This document shows, piece after piece, positions 35,561-45,100 of a stretch of 64,000 nucleotides of DNA. The stretch comes from Sphagnum compactum (taxonomy: Eukaryota > Bryophyta > Sphagnopsida > Sphagnales). Under the pieces are notes generated by a model. That model did not search any database. It had not been told where the DNA came from and saw only the letters and a list, made by a program, of their open reading frames with translations. The stretch is from contig OZ234498.1 of NCBI GenBank assembly GCA_965153455.1, forward strand, positions 20,125,496 to 20,189,495. Direction: 5' to 3'. Every line of letters starts with the position of its first letter. Position 1 is the stretch's first letter. The position numbers were made by a program, and so were the translations under genes.

Positions 35561-35754
35561 TGTATGCTCGCAGGTGGGATGTTGTTTAGGGTTGACTTTT
35601 GTTATTGTTTATAGCTTTTGTAAATTACTTTTTACTTTTGAAAGGGGGCAACGTGTGTTATTTTAGGGTTTTTTTTTTTATTGTTCAAGGAGAGGGGGTG
35701 CACCTATACATATGTTCATCACAAACTTCTTTGTCAAACGTATTGGTATTGATA

Positions 35755-35970
35755 TTGATTTAGTAAATGATAATCACTATTGGACAATATTGATAAACAG
35801 TGCTACTAAAGAATGTTCCACTAACCCAATTCACAAGGCCCACCTAATATGGTCAAACAAGAATACAGCGGCACTTATGGAATTACAACACTTCATGTAG
35901 ACAACTTCCTATACCTATAGGGTACCTCTGTGATGGTGTAGGACATATTCCACCTTGGGTCAAACCTATA
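35755..35970 (+). repeat. Repeat R3, copy 2
   Basis: Same block as at 35,159, here in a 62-codon open frame (WTILINSATKECSTNPIHKA). Compared with copy 1 most changes alter the amino acid, so there is no sign of protein-level selection. Confidence 0.8.
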
Positions 35971-36169
35971 CATATGATTTTTTTTTCCTCACTTTTTGGA
36001 ATAGTTCTCCCCTGCAGGCAAACAGCCTGTGCATATGATGTGAGCCTTATAATTATAAGGTCGCAAGCTCAAGGCTGTTTGACCGCAAAAAATCCAGCGC
36101 AATGCCAAGCTATACATACGCTATGCTCATTACACTCACCCAATGCAGTGCAAGGCTAAAATCAATGTG

Positions 36170-36440
36170 GAAGGGATCAGAAAAACCTGTGGAAGGAGGA
36201 AGGGAAAGGGATGATTGTTTTTTCTTAAATTATTTTTTTCATTGTTGAGTGGCTAGGGACTTGGGGTGAGGGGTTTTTTTTAATATGTTGAAGGGGGATG
36301 GGAGGGAGTTTTTTTTTTGTTTTAATTTTCGAATGTTGAAAAGGGATGGGAGGGGGGTGGAGGTTTATGTATTTTTTTGCTTTCATTTGACGTGTGGAAG
36401 GAGGAAGGGAAAGGGATGATTTAAATTTTTATTTTTTTTC
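36170..36440 (+). repeat. R1 tail modules, partial copy
   Basis: GTGGAAGGAGGAAGGGAAAG, CATTGTTGAGTGGCTAGGGA and ATGTTGAAGGGGGATGGGAG modules repeat in this stretch without the R1 head. Confidence 0.65.
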
Positions 36441-36960
36441 ATTGTTTAAAATTAAATTTCCCCCGAATGTCATCACTACCATCTACCAAAAAGGTTGTGA
36501 AGCCCTTTTAGACAGACACTTTAATTAATGTTAGCTTGACCATTTTTTAGACCAAATGCATTTGGAGTTAGATTTTGTGTATGAAACATTGAGGTGCTTG
36601 AGCATTGGAGGCCAATGGACCAACAAGAAAAAGGGAAGAACCCCAAGTTTGTTTGGGGGGGCCCAGCTCCTAGACTTTTGTTTTTTAACAAACAAGAATG
36701 TCGATTATGAAAAAACCAAGAAGGGTAAGGTTTAAGGGTCAGATTGTAAGCTTCTTGGATTGTCTCCATTCCTTATTTCTTTTTATGGCGATCTACGGTT
36801 TTTTTCTCCTTCAGATGTCTTCTGTTTCAAGTCCATCACAAAGTGGGGACCCCTAATTTGTATTGGTGTTATTTAAACACTTTCAGAACACTTCTCAAAA
36901 TGTCCAAGGTTTTAATGCTTTGTTCATGTAAAATAGACATTGAAACAATTTAGATTGTAA
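36441..36960. other. Intergenic, nothing recognised
   Basis: Between the R1 tail modules and the ~148-bp array. The only open frame (36,521-36,769, minus) has no motif I recognise. Confidence 0.4.
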
Positions 36961-36969
36961 AGACTTAAT

Positions 36970-37600
36970 TTTGGTATTGTTTAAATAATAAATGATGTAA
37001 CACCGTATTTACATTGGTTTTTTGTTGTTTGACATGTTGTATTCACATGTTGTCGATATTGTAATGATATTGCATTAGTATTGTGATTGTATTGGATATG
37101 CACTTTTAATTGTAAACGACGCAATGTTGTTATAATATGGTTACAAACTCTATTCTTGTATCGATTCTCTATTATATTTATGTTGTCTATATTTTGAAAG
37201 GCTTAGTACTCATTTTTTTCCAACATCATATTTGCATTGCACATGCTTGGTTGAACGTAAGGGATGTAATGTTGCAACAACATAGCTAAAAACTTAATAT
37301 TCAATATTGACTCGATGTTTTATTCTTATTGTTTATGTTACTGTATATATGTCATAATCACACTTTCCCAACATTGTATTTGTATTATTTTTGTGTTGTT
37401 GAAGGTAGGTGATGTAATGTTGCAACAACACAATTGCAAATTGTATATTCAAGAGTGAATCAATGTTGTATTCATGTTTATTGTGATGTTGCAAATGTGT
37501 TAGGGGCACAACACAACAAAAGCATTTAGAAATTGCATATGCACCATTGGTAGCAAGAGGTACAATATCGCAACAACATGTTTACAAACTTTGTATTAGT
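36970..37600. repeat. Degenerate ~148-bp tandem array
   Basis: The core AATGTTGCAACAACA or its variants falls at about 37,123, 37,268, 37,416 and 37,564, spacing 145-148 bases. Between the cores, ATTGTATTnATGTTGT-like and CAATGTTGTATT-like words recur. The core is nearly palindromic (TGTTGCAACA). The array runs into R3 copy 3. Confidence 0.6.
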
Positions 37601-37820
37601 ATTGCTTTAGTAAATGATAATCAACATTGGATAGTATTGATAAACAGTGCTACTACAAGATGTTCACTAACCCAATTCACAAGGCACTCCTATACATGGT
37701 CAAACAAAAGTACAACTCCAGTTATGGGTTTAGGGTTCTTCATGTAGACAACTTCCTGTAGCTACAAGGTAGCTCTGTGATGGTTTAGAGCATATTCCAC
37801 CTTGGTTCAAACCTATACAT
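37601..37820 (+). repeat. Repeat R3, copy 3
   Basis: Same block with a small frame-changing difference near TACTACAAGATGTTC. It is followed by R1 head modules and an R1 partial copy to 38,190. Confidence 0.75.
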
Positions 37821-38195
37821 ATGATCTGTTTTTTTTAACTCCTTCAAACAGCCCTGCACCACGCTCCAATAACCCATACATATGATTTGTGCATTACACT
37901 CATAAGGTCGCAGGCTCAAGGCTGTTTGACCACAAAAAACCTATACATATGACGAGCTGTTTGAGCGTAGTGCGAAGCTGTTTTTTAAAATCTTTTTTTC
38001 ACTTTTTGTTACTTTTATTATTATTTATAACTTTCATAAATTACTTTTTATTGTTGCGAAGGGCCAGGGTTTGTATTGTATTCATTCTGCGAGGGGGGAA
38101 AGGGTGCACCTTGATTTATTTCCTTTTTTTTTTTTTACTATTGAGGGGGGAGGGGGATGGAGGTTTAGGTTTTTTTTCCCCCTTCATTGGAAATG
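37821..38195 (+). repeat. Dispersed repeat R1, partial copy D
   Basis: Two head modules (about 37,821-37,990), then TTTTTGTTACTTTTATTA, AAGGGCCAGGGTTTGTATTG, GGGGGGAGGGGGATGGAGG and TTCATTGGAAATGTGGAAAG, truncated after that. Confidence 0.75.
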
Positions 38196-38589
38196 TGGAA
38201 AGAGCTTCTGCCCCAATATCTGATCCTCAAGAAAAAATATGTAGCTGCATCTGTGCATTAGCTTTTTGCTGGTGAAACAAGTGAGCTCTATGTTGCCTCC
38301 TTATGGTTTCTGTTGAAGTCTCATTGCACTTTGGTCTCCCTGGTCTTCATTTTTTTTTCGTCTTTATTTCCTTTTTTATATTATTCTTTTCCTCTTCTTA
38401 CTGGATTTTTTTTTGGGGCCATATTTCCCAATTTTACCTCTTCTTTGCTTTGTTTATTTATTTATTTATCATTTATCTTTTTTTTCCGTATTTTTTTCAA
38501 TTTGTGCCAATGTCTTTCCTTTTATTCTTCTATCCTTTCCTTGGTTTCGTAAGAGGCATTGAACGAATAATAATGTACAAGTACATGCA
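38196..38589. other. Spacer between R1 and the hydrolase remnant
   Basis: Begins with about 45 bases (AGCTTCTGCCCCAATATCTG and following) shared with 15,455-15,500. The rest is T-rich with a TTTATTTATTTATTTATC run near 38,454. The plus-strand open frames at 38,303-38,620 follow from T-richness. Confidence 0.5.
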
Positions 38590-40700
38590 AGCTGGGAATA
38601 ATACGATTTCTGATGGTTGATTTCCTCTTCAATTTTACAACCAAGCTCTTCGACACCAACCCTCCAAAACTATGGCCAATTAACACAATAGGATGATGCC
38701 ATTTATACTTGCACAAAACATATTCATTTGTTATACTGAGCTTCGAAGAAATATCTAATTGACTTCTACATTTCATATTAGTTAAGTCTATATTTATGTG
38801 TGACTGAAATATATCATCGAATGCACACCTCTGAAATTGCTCAAAAGAATTGTTGCACATTCCTGCACTACAGCTGTCCTCGTGGCATTTTCAGATTTTA
38901 GAAAAACCAAGCTTTTTAACACCAATCTCTAAAAACATAACATATTTCAGCAATAAGGATGATTCCATTCACCCTGCACCATACATTACTGTGATAAGTT
39001 CAGTTTTCAGGAAGTGTTGAAACACCATCTATAGTTGGCCGACATACTATCATTGATAAGTGTACAAATTTTCTATACGATTGAGAGATGACCCAATGAT
39101 TAAGTAACAAATCGAAAAATCTGAAGATTGTAGTTGCTTGATATATTTGTGGGCGAAACCACCATATTTGCCCAAACATGACATTGTGACAATCAAAGAA
39201 AGGTGACTTGTACCTAGGATCGATGAGAGTCTGGTATACATTATTCGCAACATGTGATGCATGACCAGGAGGGGGGCTTTCTAATACATGTGCATTGTAT
39301 GAAACTGAGAAAATGCGCACAACTTCCCCCAAATCAATTGGTAGCCATTCTTCAAGCCAACATACATCATCATGACCTCGTTGTGTCCCTGTGCCCCTCC
39401 AGGCATGACCCCTCCAGGCATCACCATTGTCATTTGCAGTTAATTGGAGCCCACGAAACAAGACCACATCCATCTCAACACTTCGCTTATCTTCACGAGG
39501 TGGCCATAGCTGATGTACCGGCCAATGAATCTGCCATCAAATTTCCACATTCAAAATATTGCACAGTAACCAAAGTCCAGATCATAGCACCAGAAAGTAT
39601 TGGAGACTTTTTGAGAGGAGATGCCACCAATTGGTTTACGGACATAATAGAATGGGCTATTTGAACCAAAACTCTTGGAAACAAATTAGTATCACAATGG
39701 TCCAGTCAGCAAGGTAAAAAGAACTCACAGAACTAGCGGCCATGATCATCGAGCTGGCTTCTTGTCATTGTACATAAATCCATGGTATGGTAACACTCAG
39801 CGATACCATGAGTCTTAGCAGTCTCATCCATTGGCAAACTGCCATTCCGCTCTTGTTTTTTGAGAGCCGAGAGGAATCCAAAAATCCTCCCAGCCTTGAA
39901 TAAGTGGCTCTCATGACATACAAGAAGAGCGCTGTTGCTCTCAAGATCTAATAGCTTTGCACTCCTCTTCAAATATTGACAAGTGAAAAACAACATGGTG
40001 GGAGCTGCCATACAAACGGCGGTGTTGCTGTCACGCATGGGTTTTCCATTCATTCACACAAGGTCCGAAAATCCCTGACAAACTTGTGCAGTTACAAACA
40101 TCATACATTGTTGCACATTGTTGAGCTCTTCTCTGATTCCCAATCAAGCAATAGAGAGTCAATTTGTAGACTCTGTCGCCTAGCATTAGATACACATACA
40201 GTACCACCCTAGAAGTCAGACTCTACACATTATTTGGGAAAAACATGAAGGGTGGAGAGAAAACAACACATGATACTCTGTTCATCTGGTTTTTGCCCAT
40301 TAAGTGATTGGACCTGCTGATATGATTAGTACACATCAGTCGATTCTCAAACAAAGAACTACTCTCATATGATCGAAATTTCACAAATTTCACAAATCTT
40401 CAGACCCTAGGCCCAACCCCCAGGTTCAGACAATGGTACACAGAAAGAAATGGAGGCCAACATCCAGAATTTGGCATCATCAAGAGCAATACCTGAAATT
40501 CCTGAGTCTAGAAGCACCATAAGAAAGAACAGCCAGCGACAAATGACGTGCTGAAAATCTGCCATAGAACTTCAACAACACCGTAACCTCTTCGACAAGA
40601 AAAATCTTATGCTTCGTACCCTCATAAATTAGACGCATAGAGTTTGAATCCAGCTGATGCAAAGGCGATCTGCAAAAGACAACCCTTCAAATGGTTCAAG
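38590..40700 (-). pseudogene. SERAC1-like alpha/beta-hydrolase gene, probably broken
   Basis: An exon running down to an AG|GTACAAG donor at 39,214 encodes EMDVVLFRGLQLTANDNGDA, then DDVCWLEEWLPIDLGEVVRI and FSVSYNAHV, as in SERAC1/DUF676-type hydrolases (usual VHGL is FRGL here). A segment at about 38,870-38,590 encodes HHPIVLIGHSFGGLVSKSLV, whose GHSFGG is the nucleophile elbow with the catalytic Ser. Upstream, an exon at 40,669-40,493 has a TTTTGCAG acceptor and CAG|GTATTG donor, and 40,053-39,733 encodes a further segment (LDLESNSALLVCHESHLFKA). SERAC1-like proteins are lipid-linked esterases; in liverworts a related fold precedes NBS-LRR domains. A TAG closes the frame near 39,733, the segment near 38,605 lacks a GT donor, and no NB-ARC motif follows. 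Broken gene is the likelier reading. Confidence 0.65.
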
Positions 40701-41894
40701 GTCCTGGAGCAACAACAGGGAGGACTCCGTTTTGGAATGTGATTTCAGGAACTTTCAAAACTAAAACTTCAAGTGATACTGGAAAGCAGTTTGCTGAACT
40801 GATCCACCAGATTCCAATTGTTCAACAAACAATCAATGCACAACCAACAAGAAAACATGAGGGTAGGAGTCCATGTAGCACAATACCACCAACTGTGGTT
40901 TTGGAGGATGCCCTAGAAAATAAAGTTGCTTGCAAGCCGGTCGCATGCCAAGGAGATGGTTATCGGCTGCGAAAATGTAGACTCCACAGTAGTCAGAGTC
41001 GAACCCCAATAGGAAACCCTCAAACCGCCAGGAGTTGGGAGCCATCGACGCTGGAGCACAGCGTTCATTTCTCATGGGAAACGGGAAAACCGTCGAAATG
41101 AACGATATACCTGCTGTGTGACTTTTCCCAGGACGTCCCCCATTCCAAGAAACGACACAACACGAACAGAGACATGACTGATCTTCAATACTCTCCGCAC
41201 CGCATTGGACACCATAGTTCGGCGAAGCTCCTTCATGCTCGACCACTTGTTCTATTATTACCCCAGGGGGGAACATTGGTCGAAAACAGCAAGACACACG
41301 GTCTTCAGATTTCAACAAAACCCGAACCTATACAAATCGTACACGGAGCTTTACAATATGCGATGACAATCTTCACACCTCCGAAACAATCCCCACAACG
41401 TGTGTAAGGCAATGCACCGCGAAAGAGGAATTGACAGAGAGTGGATGGAGCAAAGAAAGATGTCAGCTCAGAAAACTGAATCCAAACAATCGACAACCTG
41501 CAGTAGACTTGGAAGTATACCCACAAAAGGGGTACTAGCGGATGCAAGCCCTAGAACCAGGACCAGTAAGGAGCGGGAGGAGCTGCCTCGGAATACAGCA
41601 GAGCAGGAGATGAAAACGGCGCTAGGAAGGGGTAAAATACCAAGGAAACAAGCACAGTATAGCTTTGAGCGACACGTACAAGTCTATGCCGAGGAGGATG
41701 AAGTCGACAGTGACCCTCACCGTAGTGCGACTCCATCAAGCTCCCAGTGACTCTGATTTCAGCCTTCCTTGCACACCGCCTTCCATTCGTTGCTGTTGCA
41801 GCCCTAAAAAACTTGCACGAAGACGTCGACCACAACAAAAGGAGGCATAAGTAATACAACACAGCCGACAGTCCTTGGACATATGGGTTAAATC
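40701..41894. other. Possible 5' region of the hydrolase gene plus spacer
   Basis: Open frames on both strands without recognised motifs. The segment 41,777-41,857 is shared with 18,191-18,271 and on the minus strand holds a 14-codon ATG-to-TAG frame (MPPFVVVD(I/V)FVQV(S/F)) in both copies. It could be a 5' leader or exon of a duplicated locus. Confidence 0.35.
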
Positions 41895-42104
41895 CTAGAA
41901 TTGTATTTTTCTGTGAATGTCTTGTTCCAGCATTCGAATGCACGCGTCTACCAATCGTGTGAAGTTGGTGATAGATCGTCCCAAGGCCTTCTGTCCCATC
42001 CATCGAGCCAATTCTTCATCACGAGTGATGTCTTTCAATTCCGGCATGGCCGTGCGCATGTCCGACGGGTTGCGACGCCAAATGGCCCAAAGAAGAATGC
42101 GGTA
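41895..42104 (-). other. In-frame 69-codon extension beyond the recombinase-helicase stop
   Basis: Immediately after the TGA at 42,107-42,105 the same frame stays open for 69 codons to a TAG at 41,897-41,895. It begins YRILLWAIWRRNPSDMR and includes DEELARWMGQKALGRSITN. Composition and codon use match the upstream ORF, and the sequence turns AT-rich only after the TAG. The TGA lies where CGA would give Arg, so one C-to-T change at a CpG would explain it. Either this is a recently shortened gene or the stop is read through. Confidence 0.7.
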
Positions 42105-45100
42105 TCATTCACCCCGAATTTGACCCGGGCAATTAGCACCGTACCTTCTTTCGTGCAACTGGACATTGCCTAGCGCCTGCCCGTTGTGCAAAAGGTGGCA
42201 CTTGGGACAACTGTCAGGTGACCGAGGAATGGAATTAGGGCAATCCGACCTAGGATGCGGTCCCAGACATTTGAAGCATCGACAACCATCCAGCAATAAC
42301 GGACAATTTTGACTGGGGTGACACAAGTTTCCAGCATCGCCGTAAACACTGCACATGAGACAATTGGGTTCATCAGGAGCAGCAAATCGACGAAAATTCT
42401 TCAAGGATGTACAATCCTCGTTCATGAAGGAGGTGAGCACCGTCGCTCGCACCCTAAGCATCGGCAATGGTGGGGGGGGTTCTAGTGACACCGCCCTCGA
42501 TTGTCGTACACAATTGTCGCACAGTTGTGCTGCTGGAATTAGGTTGCACCGTTGTGATTGACCATCCACAGCCAAATGAAGATTGTGTCGTCGACAATTC
42601 TCCGTGTCCGTGATCCAAGCGTTGGGTTCGACGAACGATGAATCGATGTGCAAAGCTTCAGCTCTAGATTTTGCACTAGAAATCACTCTGCTAATACCAG
42701 GTTTACTGTCGCGAGCAAGTCGGCCCGACTCGTGGTGCAGAGCAGCAAAAGACCTAAAAGATCCACGGTGAATGATGAGCCTCACCGACGGGTAGTTGTA
42801 CCCACACCCAATGACCCCGGTGGCCACCATAACCCGAGCTTCACCCGAGAGCCATGATTGTAACTGCGCCTTCTTAGCGTCTTCATCCAGATGGGCATGA
42901 AGATGGACGGTCCTGACCAGTGCCATGTTATTGGCGATCGATGCCACGCGTTCGACAGACTCTCGTGTCAAGCAATATACGATTGCCCTATCCATCTCGG
43001 AAGCCACATCGCAATCCCATCCGACAACTTGTCGAATGATTTCATCGTCGACATCAGCCACTTCATCGACAACATATCCAATCAACGGGCGCACCGTGGA
43101 CATCCGGATGACGGTGAGTGACGTGGACATCACGATCTTAAGGTCAGTTTCTTGAGAGGGGGACAAAGAGGCTATCAATGCGACGAGTTGGCACCCCACG
43201 GCCCACAATGGCAATAGGCGCTTCATGACCGGTCTGAAATCGGACAGAAGCAAATGCGCTTCATCCACAACAACACAATGAAGCTTTTGTAGATGGTTCA
43301 ATGTGTGTGCGAATTCCACAAACCTAGGAGTTGTTGCACATTCCACTGATACAAACAAGATGGACGGGGGATCATGAAACGTAATTGTGTCCGTGCCATA
43401 GGTTGCGTGTCGTAGGCCAGCTCGACTCGCATCAGCTTCGTGTCCCCTGACAAGGATGCTGAGAGGTACCACCACGATGACGGTGCGACCAGTGACCATG
43501 GGTGGGATCATGAACGCGGCTAATTTGCCATGGCCAGTGGGCATGACCACCAATAAGTCAAGTCTATTTTCCAACACTAATGTCACAGCCAGGCCTTGTT
43601 CCTTGCATGTCCATTGTTCATGGCCAAATCGACGAAGAGCTCGTAAAGCACGCACTTCGTGCGTTTGATCTCGAGGGGGAGGCAGGATGGTCGGTTGAGC
43701 GGGAGTCTGTGCGACTGCGATGGAAAACATGAGCGATGCAAGGAGAGACGCGCAATCAGATTGCAACGGATAATGTGTGTTGGGTTTATCAATAATCATC
43801 GGAATCTCAACGGTCGAAGCACCTGAGGGAGGTGGATCGAGGGGGCTCCCATCGAGTTGCAACAAGCGGTGCCATGCTTCGGCGGCCAATTTGTATGTGT
43901 ACATTTGTTGGCTGTCCATGAACCTGTGATCGTTCGAACAGCTAGCATAATGTCTGGCGGTTGTGGCGGAAGAGTGCCTCGATGTCTCGTCGATGGGAAA
44001 CTCCGTGCAATAACTCTGTTTGATGGCGCCGCCGAAGTAAGCGGCGAGATGACGATAATCTGCAATCCCAATATCAAGATTTGCATGCTCGAGGAACCCA
44101 GCGGCCACCAAACGCGAAACATGTGCGCCCTCCATGGCCGCATCTCCTTGAATGGCCCAAACGTTCATATATTGTTGGGCAGCGTCAATATTTCCACGCA
44201 GACCGGCGATGAACGATTGCACCGGCCTCACAAGCAACATATATTCGACGAATAACAAATTCAGTTTTGGGGGTAGGAAACGGGGTATCAATTTGACAGG
44301 CGGCCCTACATTGGCGCTCTTGTGGTATCTCTGGAAAGTCATAATGGTGCCAAAGGACCAATAGAATGTCCTATCAGAATGCTCCGTGTTGCGAATGAGA
44401 TAACTTTTATACTCCTCCCCTCGAGGAGGACCGCCGGCAGTGAGATGCAAGAGTAAAAATAACAACGCATGCATTCGGTCGGCTGTTCGTGCCCACATTG
44501 CCAAGGCATTTTCATTCCATATCAGGGATCGATTGTCGTTTGTGCGTGTGATGAAAAGGCTTCGAGTAAGCTGATCAGTAAAAAGGTGGATGGCCAGATC
44601 TTGTCCATGACGATGAAATTCATTACGGGCATCCGACAAGAAAGAATATCCAACTTTGTCTTCATTCACCTTGTCGACGATGTTGCCTTCCGCTATCACC
44701 CGACCGATCCAGGTCGTCTGGAGTCCCAATAGTAATTGGTTGCTCATGACCTTATTCGCCTCGCCCAACAGCTTACCAACCAGGTTCCGCAATGTGTCGA
44801 TTGTCATAGCTTGACCATCGATCGTGCATGCCAAAGGACCGATTCGAACTAGTCTGGGGACGTCCGGGCCGTCGCCCAACACCGTGCAAGCAAGGCGCAT
44901 GGTCTCCCGCAATTTGTTGAACGGTGTGTCCTTGGCGTTATCACGAATGCAAGCGAGCCACTCATCAGCCTCGCACCAAGGGATGGTGGGGTGATCAGGC
45001 TGCCACATTGGACGCACGAGCTGCATGAGGACCGTGCATCTCCACCAATACTCAAGAATGGCTATGGGACCCGTCACATGTCGAACATGTTTGAAGGCAA

